A DNA stretch of 64,000 nt. It comes from Tethya wilhelma. Lineage: Eukaryota; Porifera; Demospongiae; Tethyida; Tethyidae. Shown here one piece after another: positions 12,801-23,028 of the stretch. The number at the start of each line of letters is the position of its first letter. Position 1 is the first letter of the stretch. The position numbers and the translations under genes were made by a program. The stretch is taken from contig CAXIPT010000003.1 of the NCBI GenBank assembly GCA_964030475.1, positions 12,503,115-12,567,114 of the forward strand, read 5' to 3'. The notes below the pieces were generated by a model. It saw nothing but the letters and a program-made list of their open reading frames with translations, was not told the origin of the DNA and ran no database searches.

Positions 12801-15800
12801 AGGAAGCTAGTTAGTATATACTATTGAATCTATAGGCATACATTCCAGACACTAGTCTGTTTACATTCACTTAAATGCTCTTATACCTGCTAGCGCAGGC
12901 ATTGGGAGCAAAGAAGCTAGTTAGTATACTATTCCTAGACCCTAGTCCAATTCGATCATACATACAGTACATATATACATATACATATATATGTTCCAAT
13001 GTGGACAAAGGGAAACCGGTATAAAATTTGGGGACCAGCTGGTACATTGTGTTCAAGGGGGTACACCTTGGTAGGAGAATGGTTGAAAGAACAAATGAAC
13101 ACACAGAACACATACACTTACATTGAATCAAGGTGTAAAGTCTCCTCCTGATCTTGACTTGCTGCTCAATGATCTGCCGTCTTTCAATCTCTCATAATCT
13201 GGCCTATTAGTGACAAAAAATAAAAACAAAGGATCACTAGTTGTAGTCACCTGACCAATGAAAACCAAGTACTTAAGGTGTCGATCATTAGCAGTACTCT
13301 GACAGAGCACAAACATGAACAAATGTGCCCGGTTATAACTCAAACATGACCAGTTATAACTTAAACTAGTCTAGCGAGCTAGACACTCCTCCTTCATGAT
13401 GTTGCACGTGCCGAGAGAGAGGCTCTGGCAAAGGTGACGTTTAATCGATTAATTAAAAAGAAAGAGAAGTGAGCTGAATAGAAGCCTCTAGTGGCAATTG
13501 CAAATGCTTGCAGTTATTAGCACGAATATTTGTACTGCACTAACTACCCCTAGTATGCTGGTACATGATATTATTACAGGAGCTAAGAACATACTACTAC
13601 AGTTTTTATGTAAAATTAGAGAAATTGCCATGGGAGATTTTACCATAGATAAGAGGGGGAGAGGGGATATTGGAAACGGAAGTTTATCACATGATTCTTT
13701 GTATGGCAAACTCTACAGACATCGCCATGCCTTTTGATGTTTGTCCTCGTTTCGTCTCAAAAATTTCTAGCTATAGACCTTTTCCACGCGGGAACAGTAG
13801 TGATTTTTCAATGAGATGCATGATGCGTTATGACGAATTGTGACAATAGACACACCCCTTGGTGGGCAAATTTGTACAGTAGTGATACTGCCAAGCTTGA
13901 AAAGAGCACTTCAGTGAGGAAGGATGCTTCAGCCAACTTCTCAGGTAATTATAACTGGAGGCCAAGTTTAGTGCAAGCTAAAAGAGAGCCTTCTACAGGA
14001 AATTGAAGCAGCAAGCCAGATAAAACACGGAGAAGGGTCCATACAAAGTTTGAATAGCAACAAATCTGAGAAAATAGCATCATATTACTTAAGAAATTGC
14101 ATGCAAAAGCCACCATGACCTGGACTTGCCTGTGTTTCAGATCTACACAAACATTTTGAGTGATCATGAGCCAACGAGAGTAGGAGTTAGTCTGCAGTGA
14201 CCTGAGAAGCTGGCTGAAGCATCTCCCCACACTAAAGTGCTGTTTTCAAGCTTGACAGTATCACTGCTGTACTAATTTACCCACCAAGGGGCATGTCCAT
14301 GGTCATAATTCGTTACAATATGTCATGGCATCATTATTTCTCCCATGTGTGGAAAAGGCCTATAGAGCAGTAAACCAGACTACCCCAGACATATTATTGC
14401 TAAGAACATACTGTTGACTGCACTGTTAAGTTCAAGCATAGAACAGCATGAAATTATACACCTGGGATGATGTTACAGTGGAGTCAAGTTCCACTACTGG
14501 TGCAGTAACACCCGCCCCTGAACCGTTCAACTGTGACAGCTAATTAAGTTAGCTAATTATTAGACAACGTAAGAGAAGTAAACTATTAATATTCATGAAA
14601 CTTACCAAGACAGCATAGCCGGCCACAGCTCTAGTCCTTAGCAAGAAATCGCACTTGATTTTCGATAGCTACATAATATGATACTCCTTTGGTCTCTGGT
14701 GGTATCTGTAGAGAGAAACAACAGAAGATAAAATTTGTAGACTCAAAAAAAAAAAAAAAAAAAAACTCTCTAACTTACACGGGGCAAAAATTAGCTGCTG
14801 AAAATCTGAGCAAGAATGGAGAAGTTGTCATGGCTAACAGCCTCCCTAGCGGCACCTGTGTAGAGAAACAACAAGAGATAGCCTGAAAGAGACAAGTTTT
14901 GCACACTCAAAGAGTTGCCAGTTGCGGCGGCAACTCGGCATGTAGCTCCAACACTTACCATGGGTAGTAGTAGACAGGGAAGACCTTGCCACTGACTGGC
15001 GAAGCACCTTAGTTGGGAGTCTGCCACTGGATTGCTGGAGTCTCCGAGATCTGGCTGCCCCAGTAACCTTCTTCTTCGTAGCTCGCCAACTCACAGTTTC
15101 TGAAAATTTTATGAATATGAATACTGCGCATGCGCATGACTAAGACTTTTAATAATTTACTTCTCTACTGGAAATGGTCGTTTCAATTACTTGCAAACAT
15201 TACGTCAGTGTTAGCTCAAAGCACAGCACCTCTGATCAGATCTGTGATCTTGAGATTCCAACAGCTGCAGTGGCAGTCATGGGAGGAGGACAGAGCCAGG
15301 AGCGTGTGGTGGGCGTGGAGGAGGAGATGAGTGCTGAGGGACAGCCTCAGATCATTGTGAGCTGATTTGAGAGTGATATGACATCATTGAATCAGTCAGT
15401 GTGTGTGTAGTATGATGCTGTGATATGACATGCTACAGGTAACAGAGGATTTCCTGAGGAGTCTTAATGACAATGAGTCTGATAAAGGTGCTGGTGGATC
15501 AGGTGACCCGAGAGGAGAATCACATGATTCTTACGATCGTGAAGATGAGGACCTTCCTCCGTATGTGAGTGCCGAGGACCTGGTGAGCTGATGATGTGAA
15601 GTAGCTAGCTGGGTGCACACTAACATGCCATGCTTCCTGTAGCTGACAGGTGCTGAGTCAGCAGGTGGTGGCAGAGAGGAGGCAATAAAGTGGAAGAGAA
15701 GATGTGAACTGGAGAGACAGAAGGTAGGAAGGCACTTACAGCTAGCTTACCTCTCCAATGGCTACCTGAGATGGTTCATGTTTCTACTTAGAATGAATCT

Positions 15801-15904
15801 CTGAAGAACGTTTCAAATCAAGAGTTTGAGAAGACAGTGAGTGAAGTTAGAAAAAAGTTCTCAGAGTAAGTCCCCACCAGCCGCCTCTCCTTGCTAGCTA
15901 GGTG

Positions 15905-15969
<65 letters not shown>

Positions 15970-16353
15970 GGAAGACTCGTCAAAATGTGGTGCCTGTGTG
16001 TGAGGACTGCAAAGATAAAGTCATGGAGTGTTACCGTAGCAACATGGGACGACCTTTGAACTGTTCTGTAGAGGTTCGAGACTACATGCAGTGTGTCGAG
16101 GAAGCTAGGAAGGTAAGAGATGGCCACACCCACATCCTACTAGCACTCAATGTGTGTGTCTGCCCATACAGGGAGTGTTGCAACAACCAAATACAAGTCC
16201 ATAGCACATTCAATAATTAGACACACTCATTTATTCAAAGTTAGCACTGTTCTCTGTATGGCCATGTTTGTTGTGATGTCATGATGATATCGTCTTATTG
16301 ATTCTGTCGAGATAAGCATTGTAGGCTGTGAATGCCGGGCTGTAGCACTGGGG

Positions 16354-16398
<45 letters not shown>

Positions 16399-17968
16399 AA
16401 ATTAAATCATTTAATAGCACTTACCCCTCGTTGTAGAAGTAATTGGGGGTCAAAGGTTGGTTCGGGTGTCTTGAAAGTACGGAATTTGAATGCTATGTTT
16501 CTAGTCCCATATGAGAGAGGGGGGTCACTGTAGCCTGTGTGTTTTGTGTGTGTGTTGGGGGGATGGCATCTTGTTAGTCTATGCTAGCATACATGTCTCA
16601 CTGAGGTAGTGGGTGTTGATGGTGGCTCTGAAGGTTCAAACTGATTTTGCTAATCAATTTTTGATCTAACCTATTTTTAACCCCTTCTAAGTGATTTCCA
16701 ATCCTATAAGTCATTTTGTCTAAGCCATTTTCATCTAAGTGATTTTCTTCCAGGTCTAAGGCTAGGGCTAGGGCTAAGATCTAGAAACTAGGGGCTAGGA
16801 GTTAGGGGCTAGGGGCTAGGGCTAAGATCTAGAAACTAGGGGCTAGGAGTTAGGGGCTAGGGCTAGGGCTAAGATCTAAAAACTAGGGGCTAGGAGTTAG
16901 GGGCTAGGGCTAAGGGCTAGAAGTTAGGGGCTAGTTAGTAACTAGGGCTAGGGTTTAGATGAAAACGGCTTTGATACAAAATCTCTTGGATGAAAATCTC
17001 TTAGAGGTGTTGAAAATAGCTTAGATCAGAATTTAGTTAGATAAAAATCTCTTAGAAAGGATAAACATATAATAGGTTAGATCAAAATCGGTTAGCAAAA
17101 TCAATTTGAACCTTCAGGGCCACCGTAGGTGTTATGATACTAGTAGGAGTCCATAACCCGCCAAGGAAGCTAGACATACTGTGTTTGTAGTCATCATTGA
17201 GTGCAAGTGTCTTCAGCCTGATGTNACCCTCCATCTCCCCCTCCATCTCCTCCTCCATCTCACCCTCCATCTTACCCAGTGAGAATCCAAAGCCTAGCGG
17301 TCCCTTGACGATGTTGACAGTGGCCTTCTCCACCATGTGGTTGGGTGGAGGGGGTTCACTCGCACCCCCCTGTGCGATATCGGAGTACCCCGGCAGCTCC
17401 TCGCTCCGGAGGTCAGGCAGAGGGTAGCCTCGACGCACCTCGATCTCAACGTCAGAAGAGAATGGAATGCTCTGGAAGAGGTCAACGACCTTTCTATGAT
17501 TGTAAGCCAGGACAGAGATGCCGTTGATCCTGACCAACACGTCACCAATCCTGAGTCGACCGTCACGATCAGCAACACTGCCTCTCACAATGCTCTTTAT
17601 CTGCAGCAGCTCTCCCGGCCTATCTCCTCCGATGATGGTGAACCCAAAGCCACTGGGGGTCTTGGAGAGAGAGGCATGTATCACCTCCCCCTGCAGCTCG
17701 GCCTCCAGGTCCTGCTCCGATGGCAAGTGGTGGTTCTGGTAGGGATAGGGGTAGGAGTCAGGGTAGTCTCTGAGACCAGCGTCAGGCCACATGGCAGCAG
17801 CCTCTGCCTCACGCTGCTTCTCCAGAGCAGCAGCAGATTGGATGGTGGGCGGAGGCTCTCTGGCAGGGGGTGGAGCTTCGTGGTGTCTCTGTGGGAGTTG
17901 AGAGCCAGCAAACTTTCTCTTTGCCTCTGACACGGGATTCTCATACTGCGTGACACGGTTCACATGGC

Positions 17969-18010
<42 letters not shown>

Positions 18011-19130
18011 AGAATGACTTGTGATAAACATTGGAAAAATCTGAGATCTATACCCAGGTCTTTTGAATTCTAGCCTACATGCAATTATATAGAAATGGAT
18101 GATAAAGTTTCATACACTTGTAGATCGAGCATTTTCTTGAGTATTTCATGTACCATGTCAAGAAGTCAGCATTGACTTTGGTACAGTGGCAATAGTGAAA
18201 CAAATGGGTCAAACCTGTTGACACATAGAAATATTTCTGACTTACTCAATGAAGTAAGTACCATAGACTGGATCGTTGACCTTCTCCCAGCCATAGGGAA
18301 GCTCTGGAGAGAGACAGACAGACAGACAGAGAGAGGATGAAAAAGATGCTACATACCCATGCTCTACTCATCACCTACCAGTGTCAACACAATCAATGAG
18401 TGTGTGTTTCATGTGCCTGGCCAGTCTGGGATCCAACCAGTGAGTGGTGCCTGAATTGTGACTGATGTGTGTGTGTGTGTGTGTGTGTAAGCATTGCCAT
18501 CACACAAATCATGTGACAATCATATGGTCCACTCACTCAATGAAGTATTTCTCGTTATTTTCTGTGTACGCTATCTCCCAGTTACTGGGCAGTGGACCGA
18601 GGTTCTTTGGTACTGGCATTGTCATGGCCCTCTGTCCTCCGTGGGAGAGGGGCGAGAGAGAGTCCTGAGGGATGATCCCCTCCTTGTGGTACCCAGTGCT
18701 GGCCGTGGAGCGAGAATAGGCTGGGAACTGAGCATTGGAGGCGGGGTCAGCAGGTGGGCGTGGTGTGCCATAATAGTTCCCCTCGTAGACGCCCGACTCC
18801 AGGAGGTCACCTGACTTCTCCATCTGTCGGAACACCTCCACCTTGATGAAGTTATAGTCCACTCCAGGTCGCTCCCCGTCCTGGGGGGCCCTCGTAGTAC
18901 CTAGGGAGAGAGAGAGAGGGGGTCAATCAACTTGTTGGTTAGAGCAAAAGACATGAGAAAACTGGTACTTTCTTTGAAGGTACTTCCTGACTCGTGGATA
19001 CAATCGTATGTTAAATGTTTAAACCAGCTAAGAAGGCTGGCATGCTACATGACATTATAAACACAGACTTATCATTGTTTCGATGTGAAATCATGAAGCT
19101 TCTGATATTTTTGCTAATGTCTCTCTCACA

Positions 19131-19167
<37 letters not shown>

Positions 19168-19510
19168 TACAGTGACGATAATGGGAGGATTGGCTGACTC
19201 CTAGTCTACTAGAAGCCTAGGGTGTGGTCAATAGGCTACCCAATACAACCATTACTAGCCTAGTCATAACACACACACACTGTGACCTAAACTGTGAGAT
19301 ATAACTGTGAGGTGTATCCCTCCCAGCAAGATGGTCACACTGGCATGTTGAGAGATCCCCCCTTAGCATGCGACACTCACTCTGGAATGTCATGATAATT
19401 AATGACAAATGCTTGCAACTATTGACATGATGTACCCACACACGAACACACACACACACGCATACACACGTACAGATTCAAGTGTTTGCATAGCTGTATT
19501 GGCCATCCAA

Positions 19511-19558
<48 letters not shown>

Positions 19559-19559
19559 N

Positions 19560-19606
<47 letters not shown>

Positions 19607-19786
19607 AGGCATTGCTCAATAACATGGAGGTAATATGATTTAAGGTGGTGCTAGTGTCAGTGTGTGATGCCTTTTGGACTGGTGACAGAATACCCAATTA
19701 CCATCATCTCCTACTGACATATCTAGTGGTACTATAGCAGGCCACATTCCTGCCAGCAAGGCACCATGTATGGGGATGCCACTGCC

Positions 19787-19842
<56 letters not shown>

Positions 19843-20352
19843 TTTGATGGCTGCATGGACAGCTAGTCAAAGCAGAGGATACCACAACAGGTCAACAATT
19901 CAACATTGGGAAAAGATATCAAAACCACGAGAGTGTAACCCAACACCCTCCAGTATAGCAAGGTGTATAATCAGTGGGAGTGATACAGGCACATATACAC
20001 AACAGGGCTCATTTAGTTTGTGGTTTCCAACGATATTCAGTGATCAGTTCCAGCCCAACAGCTCTGGGCGAAGGTAGAATGTCAATCTGAGAGAGAGTAT
20101 GTACACAATGGGCAGCTCCCACCTCAGCACTGTGAGTGTAGGCCACTGACACACACACACACACACAACATTGAACAATCCGTTACATTTCTTGATTGAA
20201 TGCATTGATAGTGGATTCATTCGACTGTGAATTGGCCAGTATAATGAGAACAGTACACAAACTGTCACTGTACCATACACACGACACTCAAAACCACTAA
20301 TCATCAAACATTTCGCTAAGAAACAAGCATACAGGTGGTACACCATCGCTGT

Positions 20353-20400
<48 letters not shown>

Positions 20401-20717
20401 TTACTCTGTTTAACTGTGACTAGTGAGACTGGATCTGCGGACCTCTTTATGAGAGCTATGACGTCCTTCTTTATCATGCCCGGCACTCTCTTGTTGTTCA
20501 CCTCTAAGATGAGCTCGCCGTGGTGCAGCTTGCCGTTCTGGTAGTGGATGCGGTCCTGGCGGATCTCACCCACAAATGGGAACAGGCCTAGCTCTGCCCC
20601 GCCCTCAACATTGAGACAGAAGTGTCCATCAGAATTTCTACTGATCAGACTCTCGTGTTTCTTTACACTCCAGTGTTTTCTCTTGAACGACTCACTGGTC
20701 TTGTTGGACCTGGCCAT
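7510..20717 (-). CDS. MAGI: membrane-associated guanylate kinase with inverted domain order
   Basis: Multi-PDZ scaffold of cell junctions. Exons on the minus strand give, N to C: PDZ0 (20717-20405, with GLFPFVGEI and [13 protein letters not shown]); part of the guanylate-kinase-like domain (18902-18537, [18 protein letters not shown] and [16 protein letters not shown]); WW1 ([19 protein letters not shown], continued at about 18461-18379); WW2 ([18 protein letters not shown], 18306-18246); PDZ1 ([14 protein letters not shown]); PDZ2 ([10 protein letters not shown], then 11173-10972); PDZ3 ([14 protein letters not shown], 10607-10422, then 9599-9241); PDZ4 (TSFGFVLQS, then 8889-8692); a linker (8632-8444); PDZ5 ([13 protein letters not shown], 8153-8010, then 7875-7736); and a tail stopping at 7510-7512. 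The first half of the GK domain was not found and may be lost at the n at 19559. The PDZ1 exon is present twice (17970-17277 and 12500-11806) because of an assembly error; contig 12790-17224 does not belong here. Confidence 0.92.
9066..9259. repeat. 41-bp tandem repeat spanning a MAGI exon end and splice donor
   Basis: Four full 41-bp units start at 9066, 9107, 9148 and 9189. A 30-bp partial unit at 9230 is the true exon edge. On the gene strand each unit carries the last bases of the PDZ3/4 exon (ending CATGATAT) followed by the donor GTGAGTG. The units are identical except for one base in the first, so the expansion is recent. Confidence 0.93.
9734..10350 (-). mobile_element. GCCGAGGCTT-family element in a MAGI intron
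   Basis: It starts at TAAGCCTCGGCGCGTGCGTAGCACGTG (9734-9760), passes an AAACGACTACCGTAA-like block, a GT microsatellite (9785-9813) and the CTAGATAACGCAC block (about 10018-10028, reverse). It ends with GTGCGCCGAGGCTTATGCACCTTGGTGCTTTC (about 10312-10345). The order matches copy 1 at 4952-5728 read in reverse. No coding capacity. Confidence 0.65.
11739..12788. repeat. Segment duplicated at 17226-18133 (assembly overlap)
   Basis: This segment contains the MAGI WW2-PDZ1-PDZ2 exon. It matches 17226-18133 with a few single-base differences (for example GACATC versus GATATC near 11909), a shorter (GA)n run at 12500-12517, and about 150 extra bases at about 12555-12707. Both copies end or start exactly at an n. 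They look like two haplotypes of one region placed side by side. Confidence 0.88.
12555..12707. repeat. About 150-bp insertion present in only one of the two copies
   Basis: In the copy at 18029-18060 the sequence runs directly from GGAAAAATCTGAG into ATACCCAGGTC. Here some 150 bases (CTACCGTTCTAAAAAACGGAACTA...) intervene. It contains short inverted pieces (CCGTT/AACGG) and a CGCGCG core, and may be a small polymorphic MITE. I could not confirm its termini. Confidence 0.5.
13128..15094 (-). CDS. Tentative small spliced gene, divergent from MIC19/25
   Basis: Evidence is modest. A first exon (15094-14959) reads [20 protein letters not shown]... and ends at a canonical GTAAGT donor. It is very basic, which suggests a nucleic-acid-binding or nuclear protein. 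Downstream on the same strand are several short open stretches bounded by plausible AG and GT sites: about 14890-14791; about 14668-14606 ([21 protein letters not shown], with donor GTAAGT); 14528-14463 ([20 protein letters not shown], between CACAG and GTGTAT); and 13205-13128 ([20 protein letters not shown], then stop). I could not settle a single frame through all of them, and the element at 13771-14365 interrupts the span. It shares a 184-bp promoter with MIC19/25. Function unknown. Confidence 0.3.
13771..14365. mobile_element. Foldback MITE, about 595 bp
   Basis: The left end CTATAGACCTTTTCCACGCG and the right end (reverse complement CTATAGGCCTTTTCCACACA) pair. The arms stay complementary for about 160 bp: ACACCCCTTGGTGGG pairs with CCCACCAAGGGGCATGT, and AGTGATACTGCCAAGCTTG with CAAGCTTGACAGTATCACT. 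Internal sequence codes for nothing recognisable. Confidence 0.8.
15125..15136. promoter_or_regulatory. NRF-1-like palindrome upstream of MIC19/25
   Basis: The perfect palindrome TGCGCATGCGCA lies 143 bp upstream of the MIC19/25 ATG and 31 bp upstream of the divergent candidate ATG at 15094. It equals the animal NRF-1 consensus, a regulator of nuclear genes for mitochondria. Binding is inferred. Confidence 0.6.
15279..16204 (+). CDS. MICOS subunit MIC19/MIC25 (CHCHD3/CHCHD6 family)
   Basis: Inner-membrane-associated subunit of the MICOS complex, which shapes crista junctions. The start is [16 protein letters not shown], keeping the N-terminal MGG that is myristoylated in vertebrate CHCHD3/6. 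Exons: 15279-15357; 15439-15583 (acidic, [14 protein letters not shown]...); 15643-15724 (Lys/Glu-rich); 15792-15867 ([22 protein letters not shown]); the CHCH exon 15971-16112 with twin CX9C motifs; and a short last exon (frame [11 protein letters not shown]) stopping at 16202-16204. The central charged region is a likely coiled coil but is shorter than in vertebrates. The intron before the CHCH exon is a long (CT)n tract. The gene sits on a contig wrongly placed inside MAGI; its 3' end is repeated at 1-303. Confidence 0.85.
15888..17224. repeat. Segment duplicated at 1-1330 (assembly overlap)
   Basis: Nearly identical to the window start: the CHCH exon, (GT)n, the MITE with minisatellite, and most of exon 2 of the unknown gene. 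It breaks at the n at 17225. Differences are the length of microsatellites and rare substitutions (TTCAAGG versus TTCCAGG before the minisatellite), as between alleles. Confidence 0.92.
17226..18010 (-). CDS. MAGI WW2/PDZ1/PDZ2 exon, second copy
   Basis: The exon from [19 protein letters not shown] through PDZ1 ([30 protein letters not shown]) to [10 protein letters not shown], then the GTAAGATGG donor at about 17277. It duplicates 12500-11806. It is directly linked to the upstream WW exons at 18246-18461, so this copy is the one continuous with the 5' half of MAGI. An open frame running from here through the n at 17225 into the unknown gene is an artefact. Confidence 0.9.
19511..19604. repeat. 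(CA)n / n / (GT)n junction in a MAGI intron
   Basis: A CA run (19511-19558), a single n and a GT run (19560-19604) meet head to head. Either this is a true CA/GT palindrome or two contigs were joined in opposite orientation. The missing half of the MAGI guanylate-kinase-like domain may be lost here. Confidence 0.75.
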
Positions 20718-23028
20718 GGCTTCACCACTCCAGATGGTCTACACAGTAGGCAATAAATATCAAACGCAATAAGCCGCCATGATTACTACCCCCAGCTGAG
20801 TACACACAAACACATACACACACAAACTGATTGTAAGTGATTTTTGAGATCAAAAGAAGCCTGATCTCTTTCATGAGAGAGCGTGTGAACTTACTTGACA
20901 CGATGACAGGTTGCTTGTAGCCTCGGGTGATGGCGTTATCAACCTCTAGGCGCTCACGAGCACAGCTTGCGGTAGCGAGTGACAAGATTGAATCGTCTCT
21001 TTGCCGATCGGGGTGTAGCCTAGCGATCAGGAAATACTTCTAAAGCGACTAATAGGAGTTCACACTTCCAGTTTAGTACAAGCCTTTGAGCTCCAGCGAT
21101 GAGAGAGTTTGAAACCACTCAAGGGGATTCATTCCAAGCATTCCTTGTGTTGCTATTGGACACTAATGAGCTCCTTGACAACTGCGCATGCGCAATTTCA
21201 AATCAACAGGAACTTACCCACAATAAGGAAAGTGGGTGGAGCTTATTAGAGATCGCATTTTGGATAAAAGTGGTCTCTAGGTGAGACGTCATAAATTAAT
21301 TGGCCGTGCCAATAGTTCATGCATTTATATCTGCAGAGTGACATTCAGTGAAAGTGTGCTATTGAGTTTACAGCGTTTCACAAAAAGAGATTTGCTTTGC
21401 TGGCAGGATGTGTTACGTGCAGGTGCATTGCTAGCTGGTCTTTGATGTCAGTGATAATAAAAGGACTGCACACCTTCCACCGCACACTGTGACAGTATTA
21501 AACTTCTGTAGGAGAAGCTAGTAGGATCATCTTCAAAGTTCATTCAGTCATTGGTGAGCTGAGTTTATAATGTATTAAATGCCTGCATGCAGCAGTAGAT
21601 ACTGCTAGTTTGTAAAGATTACACTAGATTATGTATTTTCAAGAAGCAGCTGCATTTTTCAAGGAGCTGGGACTGTTGTGTGCATGTGAATATCATTGTA
21701 AGATGCCCACGGCCATGCATAATTAAGTGTTTGTATTTGTACTGAGCTGTATCTGTGCTAACAGTTCTTAGGTGGAGGGTCAGAGGGTAGCAGAGGGGCT
21801 GGGCTGCTGGGCTCACTATTGAGTTAGTCTAGCCTTGCTACAGAAGAACAACTGGTAGCTATGAACACAGTGGAGTAACCTGTGGCTACTGATGATGAAT
21901 GGAAGCTTCCTTGACTCTGGTCCATTTATCAAATGAGCCATGAAATAATGCCACTATTATCATGAGCATCATGTTTGTCTGTAGTGTGTGCACTGTTTTC
22001 AAACTACCGTATACCACTTAATTTTCGTGGTACTTAACTTTCGCGGTTTTCGCGGATCAAACGTTATCCGCGAAAATTGTTCAACGAAAAATTGCGTGCT
22101 CATATGCGTGCGCACACGAATGATATCAATCCGCGAAACTTATTCAACGAAAATCTGCAATAGCGCAATCCGCGAAAATTAAGTAACCTCGAAAATTAAG
22201 CAGTATACGGTAACTGCCTGTGTCCAACTGCCATACACCCATTGCATGTATCCCAGCTAGCAGCTGTAGTGTTTCGTTCATGACATACAATTGTGTAGCG
22301 ACCCTCTAGTCAATGTTCTCTCCCTCTCTCTTTGTCCCATAATGAAGTCCACTAACAAAGTGAGTTACTGACCAGGTGCAGTAACTAACTCTAATGATGC
22401 TCTTTTCTTTGCAATGCATTAACCCAATTACCTAATATGTGAGGCCATTTACATAGCCTAAAAAGGTTTCCATCTTCCGACCAGTTCCTTTGAGTTTCCT
22501 GATGTTTCTCAGACACTCTAGAGCTGCCACATGTGTTATTAGGTCACACACAATAATGTCAGGCATACATCCTTGTTTGCTGGTGTGTTCCTTCCAGTGG
22601 GTCAGTGTGAGCCTGTATCAAAGAGAGAGTCTTTGGTCTGCATTTGTCTGTGGTGGTTTTAATTCAATTGAAGGCCTGATTGGTTTGGAACACCTGCTCC
22701 TGGCCACATTCTTACAGAGCACCATCCTCTCTCAACCACATCCAACACACACACACACTGGCATAGAAACTCTAGCTATCTGCACTTGTGTGCCACATTC
22801 ACATGTGCATCTTCATGCATGTGCATGTTAAGTGATTTTCTCCTGTAAAAGGAAAAAGAAAGTTGTGTTTTGAGTTTCTTTCTGTGTACTTACGTCATAT
22901 ATACTGAGAGGGTATGCAAGTGTTGTGTGAACTATCAGTGTGTGCATTCTTTTCATTGAAAACAGTCGTAATATTGAGCTTTTCCTCTGCAGGGTTTAAA
23001 GTTCAAGTCTTTCATACGTAATTTAAAG
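20718..23028. other. Non-coding region between MAGI and the SH3 gene
   Basis: Divergent promoter region. It holds an NRF-1-like palindrome TGCGCATGCGCA at 21183-21194, a 208-bp MITE (22005-22212), and upstream sequence of the SH3 gene with a possible 5'UTR acceptor (TTCCTCTGCAG at about 22982-22992). No coding exon was identified with confidence. Confidence 0.6.
22005..22212. mobile_element. 208-bp palindromic MITE
   Basis: Ends TACCGTATACCACTTAATTTTCG and (reverse complement of the right end) TACCGTATACTGCTTAATTTTCG match almost base for base, next to TA dinucleotides. The interior repeats TTCGCGG/CCGCGAA several times, so much of the element can fold on itself. No coding capacity. Confidence 0.85.

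Noticed and set aside
12790..17224. MIC19/25 as a gene nested antisense in a MAGI intron
   Set aside because: The flanking MAGI sequence is duplicated and the block ends at n on both sides, so placement is an assembly error.
17082..17963. Open frame joining MAGI to the unknown gene, as a novel fusion protein
   Set aside because: It crosses an n at 17225 and both halves exist separately with proper splice sites elsewhere.
19409..19697. Poly-Cys/Val and poly-His/Thr frames in CA/GT runs
   Set aside because: Microsatellite translations around an n, no codon or splice evidence.
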